Positions 44,530-53,273 of a stretch of 64,000 nt of DNA are shown here, one piece after another (position 1 is the first letter of the stretch; each line of letters opens with the position of its first letter). A program made the translations under genes and the position numbers. The stretch is from JAXGPL01 sp040766985 (GTDB lineage: Bacteria; Bacillota; Sulfobacillia; JAUYEG01). The stretch is from positions 27,431-91,430 of the forward strand of contig JAXGPL010000012.1 of NCBI GenBank assembly GCA_040766985.1, given 5' to 3'. The notes below the pieces were generated by a model, which had not been told where the DNA came from, searched no databases, and was given only the letters and a program-made list of their open reading frames with translations.

Positions 44530-45711
44530 CTATCCGCCCCAGCCGGAAGCCGCCAACACGGTCAGCAACAGGGACTTGAGCCCCGCGATCATCGATTCGA
44601 GGTGGACCGTGTCGCGCACGGTGTGGCCGCTCTCGCCCGTCTTGGCGCTGATGGTCGCCGCCGGCAGCCCCATTCCGATCGGGACATTGGAGTCGGTGCT
44701 CCCGGACCTCAGCTGCGGCTCAATCCCCATCGTCCGGTAGACTGCCTGGAGCATCCTGATCAGAGGATCGTCCGCCGGAGTGGCACCCGCCGCACGGTCA
44801 CCGAGAAGCTCCATCTCGTACTCGACCCCTTCTTCAGCCGCTCCGGCGGCGATCAGCTGCTTGACCTTTGACTCGAGCTTGGCGAGTTCCTCCGCGCTCT
44901 CCGAACGCATGTCGATCTGCATCCACGCTTCGGCGGCGATCGTGTTCACCGAGGTCCCGCCCCCGATCACTCCCACGTTGTAGGTCGTCTTGGGCCTTTC
45001 GGGCACCTCGATGTCGGCGATCTTGGCGATCATCCTGCCGAGGCCGTGAATCGCGCTCGGCACCCCGAACGCGCCATAGCTGTGCCCGCCGCCCGTCTTG
45101 ACCGTCACCCGAAACCGCCTGCTGCCCACGGCCCGGTGACAGATCGTGCCGTATGCTCCGTCGACGGGCATGATGTAGGAAACCCGGTCCCGGAGGTCGG
45201 CCATCGCCCGCTTCATGCCCCGGAGGTCACCGAGGCCCTCCTCGCCCGCCGTCCCGACGAACACGACCTCGCGCGGCAGCTCAAACTGATGCTCCCTGAG
45301 CAACCTCGCGATTAGTAGGATCGCCGCGACGTTGGCGGAGTTGTCGCTCACGCCCGGCGCGGTCAGGTTGTTGCCTTCACGGCGTACAGTGCAATCCGTG
45401 CCCTCCGGGAACACCGTATCGATGTGTGCGGCGAGCATGACTGCGCCGCCCTTATTGCCCGCTGCTGCCGGGTACACGCCGATGGCGTTGGGGGCCTCGT
45501 CGATATGCACCTCAGCCAGCCCTGCCTCGCGCATCAGACCCGCGACAAGTCCGGCGCGCTCGTGCTCCTTGAACGGCGGAGCGGGTACTTCGCAGATACT
45601 GACCGTCAGCGCGGCCGCATCCTCAAGCATCCCGTCAATCTGTGCGAACGCCGCCTTGACCTCCGGCCGTCCGGCGATGCCCGCAATAACCTGATCCCAG
45701 TTGCCTTTCAT
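44530..45711 (-). CDS. M20-family peptidase
   Basis: This zinc-dependent aminopeptidase/deacylase family protein has 'MLAAHIDTVFPEGTD' (metal His-Asp), 'LTAPGVSDNSANVAAILLIA' (second Asp; Asn-Ser where Asp-Lys-Gly is usual), 'VVFVGTAGEEGLGDLRGMK' (catalytic Glu-Glu), and 'GGGHSYGAFGVPSAIHGLG' in the dimerisation domain. It resembles PepT-like and succinyl-diaminopimelate-type members. ATG 45711 follows GAGGG. At 393 residues it is normal. It is transcribed away from the DUF6754-type operon. Confidence 0.88.
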   Translation of the reverse strand: MKGNWDQVIAGIAGRPEVKAAFAQIDGMLEDAAALTVSICEVPAPPFKEHERAGLVAGLMREAGLAEVHIDEAPNAIGVYPAAAGNKGGAVMLAAHIDTVFPEGTDCTVRREGNNLTAPGVSDNSANVAAILLIARLLREHQFELPREVVFVGTAGEEGLGDLRGMKRAMADLRDRVSYIMPVDGAYGTICHRAVGSRRFRVTVKTGGGHSYGAFGVPSAIHGLGRMIAKIADIEVPERPKTTYNVGVIGGGTSVNTIAAEAWMQIDMRSESAEELAKLESKVKQLIAAGAAEEGVEYEMELLGDRAAGATPADDPLIRMLQAVYRTMGIEPQLRSGSTDSNVPIGMGLPAATISAKTGESGHTVRDTVHLESMIAGLKSLLLTVLAASGWGG

Positions 45712-45940
45712 ATGGTCACCCTCGCCCCTTCCTGCTGCCGGGTCCGGCCGCCCTGGAATGCCCTCGCCGGTGCCTATGGAGCAAGCTTTTCGCGAGGGCG
45801 GGGCTTTTCCTCCCGCGCGTGTGCGTCTTGGCCGCCATTGACTGGCAAGTCGCTGGCTGTATCTGCCACAGGGTATTTATGCTCTTAAAGCCCCTATAGC
45901 TGCGGTGATGGTGATACAGAGCAACCGTTGCTAAAAGACC

Positions 45941-45987
45941 CTGCTAAACAGCTATTTTGTGGCCACAAAACGCCGTTTAACAGGCAG
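45941..45987. promoter_or_regulatory. long dyad around a perfect 16-base palindrome
   Basis: A perfect palindrome TTTTGTGGCCACAAAA spans 45955-45970. The symmetry extends imperfectly outward: CTGCTAAACAGC on the left matches the complement of GCCGTTTAACAGGCAG on the right. It lies in the 530-base gap between the divergent M20 gene and the membrane operon, suiting an operator for either. Confidence 0.6.
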
Positions 45988-46037
45988 TGCGGGAAGGAAC
46001 TTGCATACATCTGTCGAAACCACTGTTCTGTTGTGCC

Positions 46038-46082
46038 CGAGATCGGCGCGTGCGCCGATCGCCTCGACGCCGGGGTTTTTTC
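46038..46082 (+). terminator. hairpin with downstream T tract in operon leader
   Basis: A perfect hairpin GATCGGCGC-GT-GCGCCGATC (46041-46060) lies within a further CGAG/CTCG pairing, and GGGGTTTTTT ends at 46081. It is about 160 bases upstream of the membrane operon start, so it could be an attenuator or the end of a short leader RNA. The T tract is about 15 bases past the inner stem, so simple termination is uncertain. In the rest of the 45712-46244 gap there is also a short frame from GTG 46187 ending at the operon start (20 codons), with GGGAGG before it. Confidence 0.5.
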
Positions 46083-46244
46083 TTTGTGTTTATCACCTCG
46101 GGAGACCAGGACGGGCAGGCATGCTGACCCGGTTCGGCCGGGTCGTTCTCGTGTATTTGGGCAATTCATCCCGAAGGGGAGGTTTGTGCGCGCACGAGGG
46201 GTTGCCCGGGATTGCCGAGGGCCACTATTGGGAGGTGACAATGC

Positions 46245-47015
46245 TTGATCGCTCCGAACCAGATGTGGACCTTGATCATGGAGCTCGCCTTTTGCGCCGG
46301 CGTGGTGGTCATGATCTCGCGCGCCCGCAGCGGGCAGAAGGTCCCCGCGATCCGCAAGGTTTCCGGGCTTGAAGCTCTGGACGAAGCCATCGGCCGTGCA
46401 ACCGAGTTGGGACGCCCAGTGCACTTCTCGCCGGGAATCGGCGACTTCCAGAACGCGCAGACCCTGGCCTCATTCGCCATTCTGGGTTACGTGGCGCGGA
46501 TGTGCGCCAAGTACGACACGCGGATTATCACCACCAACCGCAACCCTGTTGTTTACTCGGTGACTGAAGAAATCGTCCACCAGGCCTTCGTGGCCGAAGG
46601 GCGTTCGGAATCCTTTATTCCCGACGACGTCCGGTATCTGTCCGACGATCAGTTTGCGTACGCATCCGGCGTGCTCGGCATTATTTCCCGCGAACACGTC
46701 GCGACCAGCGTCATGATGGGTGCCTTCTGGGCCGAATCGCTGATCTTCGCCGAGGCCGGCGCACTCAGCGGCGCGATCCAGATCGCCGGTACCGCCAACA
46801 CGCACCAGATTCCGTTCTTCGTAGCGGCGTGCGACTACGCGCTGATCGGCGAGGAGCTATATGCGGCAAGCGCCTACCTGTCAAAGGACCCGGTCTTGAT
46901 TGGAAACCTCGTCGGCCAGGACTTTGGCAAGATGTTCGCCGCAATCATCATCATTATCGGCACCATCATGGCGACGATGGGCAACGACAGCCTATCGACG
47001 CTACTGAAGCAGTAG
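46245..47015 (+). CDS. DUF6754-type membrane-anchored protein, first gene of unknown operon
   Basis: This protein resembles the DUF6754 family, which has no known function. TTG 46245 follows GGGAGGTGAC. It has an N-terminal helix (about residues 8-26, 'LIMELAFCAGVVVMIS'), a soluble alpha/beta domain ('GRPVHFSPGIGDFQNAQTLA', 'RIITTNRNPVVYSVTEEIV', 'FAYASGVLGIISREHVATS', 'AGALSGAIQIAGTANTHQIP') and a C-terminal helix ('FAAIIIIIGTIMATMG'). The domain is Rossmann-like in look, with no catalytic motif recognised. It starts a tight four-gene operon and has the same helix-domain-helix plan as the third gene. Confidence 0.8.
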   Translation: MIAPNQMWTLIMELAFCAGVVVMISRARSGQKVPAIRKVSGLEALDEAIGRATELGRPVHFSPGIGDFQNAQTLASFAILGYVARMCAKYDTRIITTNRNPVVYSVTEEIVHQAFVAEGRSESFIPDDVRYLSDDQFAYASGVLGIISREHVATSVMMGAFWAESLIFAEAGALSGAIQIAGTANTHQIPFFVAACDYALIGEELYAASAYLSKDPVLIGNLVGQDFGKMFAAIIIIIGTIMATMGNDSLSTLLKQ

Positions 47016-47027
47016 GGAGGTGATACC

Positions 47028-47660
47028 GTGCGCAAAGAAGTCCCGATTGTCCTCTGTGCAACAGCAGCTCTGATCTATGTCCTGTCGACGTTCATCGCTC
47101 CGGCGAGCCTGCCGTGGCTCGGCACGCTCAAGACCGAACTCGACAGTTGGTACCTGCTTGTATACGCCGTCGCATTCGCGGTCGGCCTGATCAACCTGGC
47201 GCAGATTCACCTCAAGAAAGTCGGTCAACAGCGTGAGGGGTGGCCGTACAGCGTGGTCCTGCTCGCCTTCATGGGCGCGACCCTGGTGTTCGGTATCTTC
47301 ACGACCGGCAAGGGCAAGTGGACGGACTTCCTATATCAGTACTTCTTTGTCCATCCGCGCGCGACCATGTACTCCATCCTGGTCTTTTACATTTCGTCCG
47401 CGGCCTACCGCGCTTTCCGCATCAAGACCTTCGAGGCCTCGGTCCTGCTGGTTTCGGCCGTGATCATGATGCTCGGCCGCGCCCCGATCGGCGAGGCGAT
47501 GTGGGATCAAATCCCGAAGGCGGCCGACTGGATCCTCAACTACCCGAACGCCGCTGGCATGCGCGGCATCACCATCGCAGCCACGCTCGGTGGTGTCGCG
47601 ACCGCCCTTCGTATCGTCCTGGGCATTGAGCGCGGCCACCTCGGCGGCGCGGGCGAGTAG
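47028..47660 (+). CDS. polytopic membrane protein, second gene of unknown operon
   Basis: This is a 210-residue integral membrane protein of unrecognised family with six predicted helices. The polar loops include 'QIHLKKVGQQREGWP', 'TTGKGKWTDFLYQY' and 'FRIKTFEASVLL'. GTG 47028 follows GGGAGGTGATACC and is 12 bases after the first gene. It ends 12 bases before the third gene. It has no transporter signature; it may form a membrane core with the fourth gene product. Confidence 0.8.
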   Translation: MRKEVPIVLCATAALIYVLSTFIAPASLPWLGTLKTELDSWYLLVYAVAFAVGLINLAQIHLKKVGQQREGWPYSVVLLAFMGATLVFGIFTTGKGKWTDFLYQYFFVHPRATMYSILVFYISSAAYRAFRIKTFEASVLLVSAVIMMLGRAPIGEAMWDQIPKAADWILNYPNAAGMRGITIAATLGGVATALRIVLGIERGHLGGAGE

Positions 47661-47672
47661 GAGGTTTCGACT

Positions 47673-48500
47673 ATGGTGAATATGCTGCAAAACGTCGATC
47701 GCAGGATTATCTACGTCCTGATGATCGTGGTGTGCGTCTACGCTCTGATCAAGCCGATGGGCCTGCCCATCAGCATCAACGAGACGACGGATATGTGCCA
47801 CCGGCAGATTCAGAGCCTGCAGCCTGGCGACGTCGTCTGGCTCGGCTTTGAGTTCTCCGCGGGCGGCGTGCCCGAACTCGTCCCGGCGCTGACTTCCACC
47901 GCCAAGATGGTCTTCGAGCGAGGCGGGCGGATCGTCACCGGCGCGATGTGGGTTGAGGGCCAGGGCCTCGGCGGTCCCGCCGTCAGGCAGGTAGCCGAGA
48001 AGATGGGCAAGCAATACGGCGTCGACTACGTCCAACTCGGGTACCGGCCTGGACAGAAGGTCTTCTTGGAGAAGGCCGTCGTTGACCTCTGGGACGCCGC
48101 TGTGGGCGTGGATGAGGATGGCACTGCACTCGAAGATCTGCCGTTGATGGCGGATGTCAAGACGCTGGATGACGTCGACCTGATCTTCTGCTACTGCACC
48201 GGCAATCCAGGCGACAAGGAGTACATCTCCATTGTTGGCGACCGGCTGGACGTGCCGATTTGCAGCTCGGTCGTCTCAGTCAGCGTGCCCGAGTCAATGC
48301 CTTTCGTGCGGTCCGGCCAGCTCGCAGGCCTCTTGATGGGGATGCGTGGCGCGGCTGAGTTCGAGATTCTCGCGGAGGAGCCCGGCAACGCCGTGGCGGG
48401 CATGGATGCCCAGTCGCTCTCGCACGTTCTGATTATCTTCTTTATCGCCATCGGCAACCTGGCCTACCTCCTCGGGGGTAAGAAGGGAGGTCGGGTTTGA
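47673..48500 (+). CDS. membrane-anchored globular protein, third gene of unknown operon
   Basis: ATG 47673 follows GGAGG. The 275-residue product has an N-terminal helix ('IIYVLMIVVCVYALIKPMG'), a globular domain of about 200 residues ('QPGDVVWLGFEFSAGGVPEL', 'FERGGRIVTGAMWVEGQGLG', 'DVDLIFCYCTGNPGDKEY') and a C-terminal helix ('VLIIFFIAIGNLAYLLGG'). The alternating hydrophobic strands look Rossmann-like; a Cys-x-Cys pair occurs in 'FCYCTG'. Same layout as the first gene product but no obvious sequence identity. Function unknown. Confidence 0.8.
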   Translation: MVNMLQNVDRRIIYVLMIVVCVYALIKPMGLPISINETTDMCHRQIQSLQPGDVVWLGFEFSAGGVPELVPALTSTAKMVFERGGRIVTGAMWVEGQGLGGPAVRQVAEKMGKQYGVDYVQLGYRPGQKVFLEKAVVDLWDAAVGVDEDGTALEDLPLMADVKTLDDVDLIFCYCTGNPGDKEYISIVGDRLDVPICSSVVSVSVPESMPFVRSGQLAGLLMGMRGAAEFEILAEEPGNAVAGMDAQSLSHVLIIFFIAIGNLAYLLGGKKGGRV

Positions 48501-49114
48501 TGGACCTTAGCCTAGTTGGTATCTGGTGCGCAGCGTTCATGACGCTGTTCCTTTTCAGCTACATTTTCGTTGATAACCCGTTCTACAAGTTCGCCGAGCA
48601 CGCGTACATCGGTGTCGCTGCGGCGTACGGCATGGTGCTTCAGATCGACCAGATGATCCGCCCGACGATCAAGAACAGCATCGCCCGGGACGGCGAATAC
48701 GTCCTGATCATCCCGATCATCCTGGGCCTTCTGATCTACGCCCGGTACTTCAAGAACATCAGCTATCTCGCCCGCTACACCGTCGCCTTCATGGTCGGCG
48801 TGGGCGCGGGCGTCGTCCTCGCCCGCGAGTTCCGGTCATATTTCGTGCTCCAGATGACCGACACCATGCGTCCGGTTGTCGGCGCCGGCGGTATCGAGAA
48901 TCTGATTGTGATGATCGGCGTCGTCACGACGTTGACCTACTTCTTCTTCACCCTGCAGCACAGGGGGTTCGTGGGCGCAACCGCGAAGATCGGCCGGTTC
49001 ACCATGATGGTGGCCCTTGGCGCCGCATTCGGCAATACGGTCATGGCCCGCGTGTCGCTGTTCCTCGGCCGGGTACAGTTCCTGCTCGGCGAGTGGCTGC
49101 ACATCCTGCAATAG
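48500..49114 (+). CDS. polytopic membrane protein, fourth gene of unknown operon
   Basis: ATG 48500 overlaps the TGA of the third gene (TGATG), with GGGAGG upstream. The 204-residue product has about six helices, including 'LVGIWCAAFMTLFLFSYIF', 'FYKFAEHAYIGVAAAYGMVL' and 'VTTLTYFFFTLQHRG'. The segment 'KFAEHAYIGVAAAYG' suggests an intramembrane conserved site with His and Glu. It is followed by a perfect terminator at 49179-49210. Family not recognised. Confidence 0.8.
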   Translation: MDLSLVGIWCAAFMTLFLFSYIFVDNPFYKFAEHAYIGVAAAYGMVLQIDQMIRPTIKNSIARDGEYVLIIPIILGLLIYARYFKNISYLARYTVAFMVGVGAGVVLAREFRSYFVLQMTDTMRPVVGAGGIENLIVMIGVVTTLTYFFFTLQHRGFVGATAKIGRFTMMVALGAAFGNTVMARVSLFLGRVQFLLGEWLHILQ

Positions 49115-49178
49115 GCGTCCCTCAGCGAGACAGGATGCTTGTGGCTGGCCCAGCGCTGCTGGGCAGAGCCGGACGAAA

Positions 49179-49210
49179 AACCGGGCGGCATCGTGCCGCC
49201 CGGTTCTTTT
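49179..49210 (+). terminator. intrinsic terminator of the four-gene operon
   Basis: The 12-base perfect stem AACCGGGCGGCA / TGCCGCCCGGTT with a TCG loop is followed by CTTTT. It lies 64 bases after the last gene of the membrane operon and before sdaAB. Confidence 0.92.
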
Positions 49211-49323
49211 CCGCCCGCGCCGCGGCGCTTGCCGGTCGAGCCCGCGGGGGCTAAACTTGTCTCACGGCAGATGCCGGGCCGCCGAGATGTCCTATGCGGC
49301 ACGCGAGAGGAGAGGGCACGGAG

Positions 49324-50016
49324 ATGCACGATGACGGCATTCTCAATATCCTCGGTCCGGTGATGATCGGCCCGTCGAGTTCTCACACCGCGGGAGCCCT
49401 TCGCCTTGCGAGGCTCGCCCGCGAGGTGTTCGGCCGTCAGCCCGACCAGGCGGAGATCGGGCTTCACGGTTCGTTCGCGCGGACGGGCCAGGGCCACGGG
49501 ACGCACCTCGCCCTGGTCGCAGGCCTGCTCGGCATGAGCGCCGATGACGCGCGCATCCCCAGGGCGATGGCCCTCGCCCCAGAGGCGGGACTCAGAGTGG
49601 CGATCAAGGATCTCGACCTCGGCGGCGATGCCCATCCCAACACCGCGGTGTTCCTCCTCAGGAGCGCGGACCGTCCCGAAATGCGGATCGTTGGCTCGTC
49701 CCTGGGTGGCGGCAGGGTCCGGGTGAGCGAGATCAACGGTTTCGAGGCAGGCATTGACGGAAACCTTGACACAATGGTCGTCGCACATGCCGACTGGCCG
49801 GGCGTCGTCGCCCGTCTTGCGTCGGCGATGGCCCTTTACGAGCTGAACATCGCCGGTATGCACGTCAGCCGCAAGGGCAAGGGCGGAGAAGCATTGACAG
49901 TGATCGAACTCGACCAGCCCTGTCCGGACGCGCTATGCGCGGCGATCGCGGGATCACCCCAGATCAAGTGGAGCGCGCGGGTTGCCCGCCTGGACCCGCC
50001 GGGAGGCGCCGAGTGA
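49324..50016 (+). CDS. sdaAB: L-serine dehydratase, iron-sulfur-dependent, beta subunit
   Basis: The two-subunit enzyme converts L-serine to pyruvate and ammonia. The beta subunit has 'GPVMIGPSSSHTAGALRLAR' with the serine-binding SSSHTAG, 'ELHG'-type 'IGLHGSFARTGQGHGTHLAL' and a C-terminal ACT-like domain ('WPGVVARLASAMALYELNIA'). ATG 49324 is used; a longer reading lacks homology. At 230 residues it is standard. It overlaps sdaAA by GTGA. Confidence 0.95.
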   Translation: MHDDGILNILGPVMIGPSSSHTAGALRLARLAREVFGRQPDQAEIGLHGSFARTGQGHGTHLALVAGLLGMSADDARIPRAMALAPEAGLRVAIKDLDLGGDAHPNTAVFLLRSADRPEMRIVGSSLGGGRVRVSEINGFEAGIDGNLDTMVVAHADWPGVVARLASAMALYELNIAGMHVSRKGKGGEALTVIELDQPCPDALCAAIAGSPQIKWSARVARLDPPGGAE

Positions 50017-50933
50017 AGGGCATTACCTTCGCGGAAGCCGTCGCAGCGGCCACGCAGGGCCAGGTCAGCCTGGCCGACCTGGCGAGGGATCTCGAGCGCG
50101 GATCGACAGGACTCGCCGCCGGACAACTGGACGAGGTAATGGCAGCGCGGCTTGAGGTAATGAAGGATTCGGTCCGGCGCGGCACCAGGGAGCCGGTGGT
50201 CTCCCGCAGCGGCCTCACAGGCGGCGATGCCCATCGCGTCTGGGAGGCCGTCGAGCAGGGGCGTGCACTCAACCCGACAGCCGCTCGCGCGATTGCCCGC
50301 GCCCTCGCGGGCGCCGAGGTCAACGCCGCGATGGGCCGGATCGTCGCTGCCCCGACCGCAGGATCCTGCGGCGTACTTCCCGGCGTGCTGCTGACCGTCG
50401 CCGAAACCCTTCAGTACCCCGACACCGGCCCCCGAATCCTGGACGCTCTGTGGGTCGCCGGATTGGTGGGGCAGATCATCCAGGCGCACATAGGCCTGTC
50501 CGGCGCCGAGGCCGGATGTCAGGCCGAATGCGGGACGGCCGCCGCAATGGCCGCCGCGGCAGCGTGCCACCTGGCGGGCGGCGACGCCGATGCCTGCGTG
50601 CACGCTGCAGCCATGGCGCTTAAGAACATGCTCGGTTTGGTGTGCGACCCTGTTGCGGGACTGGTGGAGGTCCCGTGCGTCAAACGCAACGCCGGGGCCG
50701 CCGCCATTGCGTTGGCCGCGGCCGAAATGGCCCTCGCCGGGGTACGCAGCGTTATCCCACCGGACGAGGTCGCGGGAGCGATGGCCGAAGTGGGCCGCGC
50801 TCTGCCGGCCGCCCTTCGCGAGACAGGCGAAGGGGGCCTTGCCGCGACTCCCTGCGGCAAGACAATCGCCAGGACGGCCTTGGGAGAGGGCGCGGCCGCC
50901 GGACCGTCACATTCGGCTCCGGCCGGCGGGTAA
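50013..50933 (+). CDS. sdaAA: L-serine dehydratase, iron-sulfur-dependent, alpha subunit
   Basis: The alpha subunit carries the catalytic 4Fe-4S cluster. Cys residues are in 'TAGSCGVLPGVLL', 'GCQAECGTAAAMAAAAACHL' and 'LVCDPVAGLVEVPCVKRNA', the usual cluster region. GTG 50013 overlaps the sdaAB stop, so the pair is translationally coupled. The length of 306 residues is typical of the Bacillota split form. The C-terminal Gly/Ala tail is not conserved. Confidence 0.95.
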   Translation: MKGITFAEAVAAATQGQVSLADLARDLERGSTGLAAGQLDEVMAARLEVMKDSVRRGTREPVVSRSGLTGGDAHRVWEAVEQGRALNPTAARAIARALAGAEVNAAMGRIVAAPTAGSCGVLPGVLLTVAETLQYPDTGPRILDALWVAGLVGQIIQAHIGLSGAEAGCQAECGTAAAMAAAAACHLAGGDADACVHAAAMALKNMLGLVCDPVAGLVEVPCVKRNAGAAAIALAAAEMALAGVRSVIPPDEVAGAMAEVGRALPAALRETGEGGLAATPCGKTIARTALGEGAAAGPSHSAPAGG

Positions 50934-51041
50934 CGGCCGGGCCATCCGCGACGGGCGAGCATTAAAGTATTAACATTACCTATCGCCGTCTGACCCATCC
51001 CATGCTAGAATAGGTCGCAGAAATGCCTGGAGGTGGTTTGG

Positions 51042-51440
51042 ATGTCTTTGTCGCAGCATATCAGATCCGCTGACTGGAAGTCCGAGAAGCACGCTCCCGC
51101 AATCGATTGCCCCGACAAGGTCGTCGCCGGCCGACCGTTTACGGTTTCCCTCGGAGTCGGCAAGGAGATCGGCCATCCCAACACCACAGAGCACCACATC
51201 CGCTGGATCGAGTTGCACTACCGGCCGGCGAGCGGCAACTTCTCGTTCGACCTGGGTAGGTTCGACTTCAACGCCCACGGCGAGTCACCAAAGGGCGCTA
51301 ACGAAGGCCCGGCATACACTGTTCCGGCGGTGACCGTGACGGCGATCCTGAAGGAGGGCGGGACGCTTCACGCGCTTTCCTACTGCAACATCCACGGTCT
51401 CTGGGAGAGTAGCAAGCCGATCACGGTGGAGCAGGGGTAA
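51042..51440 (+). CDS. superoxide reductase (neelaredoxin type)
   Basis: This non-haem iron enzyme reduces superoxide to hydrogen peroxide in anaerobes. It lacks the N-terminal desulforedoxin domain, so it is a one-iron class. Ligand candidates are the His in 'WKSEKHAPAI', 'KEIGHPNTTEHHIRWIELHY' and 'CNIHGLWES', where Cys and His bind the iron. ATG 51042 follows GGAGGTGG. At 132 residues it is full length. A hairpin with T run lies downstream. Confidence 0.95.
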   Translation: MSLSQHIRSADWKSEKHAPAIDCPDKVVAGRPFTVSLGVGKEIGHPNTTEHHIRWIELHYRPASGNFSFDLGRFDFNAHGESPKGANEGPAYTVPAVTVTAILKEGGTLHALSYCNIHGLWESSKPITVEQG

Positions 51441-51526
51441 GCCGGAGCCGGAGAATCCTCAGAAGCGAAGAACGTCGACAAAGCGTCAGGGGGTGGGCGT
51501 TCCGCGAGCCCCCGCCGGCGCAACCG

Positions 51527-51560
51527 GGGCGGGCCACCCTTTTGGGTGAGCCCGCCTCTT
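51527..51560 (+). terminator. terminator-like hairpin after superoxide reductase
   Basis: The stem GGCGGGC and CACCC pairs with GGGTG and GCCCGCC around a TTTT loop (51529-51557), with one bulged A, followed by TCTTG. Confidence 0.75.
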
Positions 51561-51609
51561 GCATGGCCGGACCGCAGTGAACGCACGATAGGTTTGAGGT
51601 GATCAACTC

Positions 51610-51795
51610 GTGCTGCCCATCAACTGGTACTGGCCGGTCGGCATATTCCTGCTGCTCCTGGCAGGCGCGGCTTGGGGCTGGTGGGGCATCCACAGCGGCG
51701 AAGGGGAGCACGTCCCGAACCCTGACTCAGGACTTGCGGCCGCCCAAGAGGAAAGCGCCCGGAGGCAGAAAGACGCTGCCGCCGGACGCCCTTAG
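51610..51795 (+). CDS. small membrane protein, 61 residues
   Basis: GTG 51610 follows GAGGTGATC. One hydrophobic helix ('WPVGIFLLLLAGAAWGWW') at residues 8-26 precedes a polar Ala/Glu/Gln-rich tail ('AAAQEESARRQKDAAAG'), so a single-pass protein with the tail outside or inside the cell is predicted. No family is recognised. It converges with the MOP-type transporter. Confidence 0.55.
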   Translation: MLPINWYWPVGIFLLLLAGAAWGWWGIHSGEGEHVPNPDSGLAAAQEESARRQKDAAAGRP

Positions 51796-51814
51796 GTTGG
51801 GTATAGCTTCGGGC

Positions 51815-53203
51815 CTAGACATCTCCCGCCGAGGGGCAGGAAGTAAGTCGTCTTGTTGCCCAGTAAGACACAACCAGTTCGCCACCGACTCCGGCCAGCA
51901 TAGCCAGGGCGCCGATCATCGGGCCCATCTCCGGCGCAACCGCGGCCAGTGCGAGCGAGACCACCGCCATTGCCGCGAGATTGGCCCCTTTGGCCACGCC
52001 GATTGCCGCCGTGGTGCCGTTGCGTAACAACCGGCCGACGGAAACCTCCGTGGCGACGAGCGCCAGCGGCAGGACAGACATCACGAAGAGCACGCCGCGT
52101 GAGGGGCCGATGAGCTCCTCTGCCGCGCCGACGACCTCGCGCAGGAACCACGTCGCCGCGCCGGATGCCGTCAGTGCGAACAGGAGGGCGCTGACCCCGA
52201 GCGCGAGACGGGTCGCGAAGCGTTGCAGGGCGCGCAGCGATGCCTCGTCGTTCCAGAAGACCACGACTACCTGCCGGAAACCGCCCTGAACGTAGGAAAT
52301 CAGAAGCCAGGCCGCGTTCCAGGCGACCTGATAAACGGCAATGCTCGTCTCGGGGTCCGTCGACCTGGCCATCCCGATGTTGAGGATCGGTTTGCCCAGC
52401 GACCACAACACGCTGGTCGCGATGAGCGGCAACAGGAACGGCCAGATCCGCGGCCGCAGGGCAGGGGCTCCAGCCTCGGCGGGCGGCGTCGTCTCGGGCA
52501 ACTCGCGGTAGAATCGCCGGGCCGCGAGGAAGGCAACGGTCCCTTCCACGCCCATCCCGGTAACCCACAGCAACGCCCCGATGGCGCCCCCATGCAGGGG
52601 CAGGACGCGCGGGAAGACGGAAGCGGCCACGAAGACATAGCCGAGGCGGACGATGACGGCAAGCGTCATGTACTGCGTCTTGCGGCGCAGCATCAGAACG
52701 GCCTGCGCCGCACCCCGCACCGTGAAGATCACCGGCAGCGGGAGGCAGACCTTGATCGCCTGGGCGATTGCCCCGGAAAGGTGCGGCGGGGCGTTGAACA
52801 GGCCTTCATAGAGCCAACGGCCCAGGCTAGTCCACCCGGCCAGGGCGAGCACCACGGTCACGCCGACGATGATCTGGTACATGACGCCGAGGCCGTAACG
52901 GAACGACCGCTTGTCGCGCCCCCGGGCGATCAACCACTGCTGGCCCGAACTTGCCGGGACCGATATCAGGTCGGCCATGCTCTGGCCGACCGAGAAGGCC
53001 GCCAATGCCGCCGCGGCCTGGGCCGTGTGGGCCATGGCCGAGTTCATGACGTTGAAGATGACCGCGATGAACATCGTCGTCGCCGCAAGCGGGACGAAAA
53101 ACCTGACGATCTCCACGGTCGTCAGAGTGGTAGGTTTGGTTTGAGCCAAAGCGGCACCGCTGCCGGCCGCGGATGGGGCGGGGGCAGCCAACGGCTGAGC
53201 CAC
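51815..53203 (-). CDS. MOP-superfamily (MATE-like) membrane transporter
   Basis: This is a 462-residue polytopic protein with about twelve helices, distantly like MATE exporters and the progressive-ankylosis branch of the MOP superfamily. The first helix region is 'VEIVRFFVPLAATTMFIAVI', then 'AAALAAFSVGQSMADLISVP' and the repeat-half 'NAAWLLISYVQGGFRQVVVV'. GTG 53203 follows GGAGG; a longer frame to 53485 is not conserved. A good promoter lies upstream at 53274-53302. Substrate unknown; a Na+ or H+ driven exporter is likely. Confidence 0.7.
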   Translation of the reverse strand: MAQPLAAPAPSAAGSGAALAQTKPTTLTTVEIVRFFVPLAATTMFIAVIFNVMNSAMAHTAQAAAALAAFSVGQSMADLISVPASSGQQWLIARGRDKRSFRYGLGVMYQIIVGVTVVLALAGWTSLGRWLYEGLFNAPPHLSGAIAQAIKVCLPLPVIFTVRGAAQAVLMLRRKTQYMTLAVIVRLGYVFVAASVFPRVLPLHGGAIGALLWVTGMGVEGTVAFLAARRFYRELPETTPPAEAGAPALRPRIWPFLLPLIATSVLWSLGKPILNIGMARSTDPETSIAVYQVAWNAAWLLISYVQGGFRQVVVVFWNDEASLRALQRFATRLALGVSALLFALTASGAATWFLREVVGAAEELIGPSRGVLFVMSVLPLALVATEVSVGRLLRNGTTAAIGVAKGANLAAMAVVSLALAAVAPEMGPMIGALAMLAGVGGELVVSYWATRRLTSCPSAGDV

Positions 53204-53273
53204 CGTTATTCGAACCTCCGGTCTGGTGCACCGTAAATGCCGGACATCGGCGTCCGGATGCACGACATGGAGA

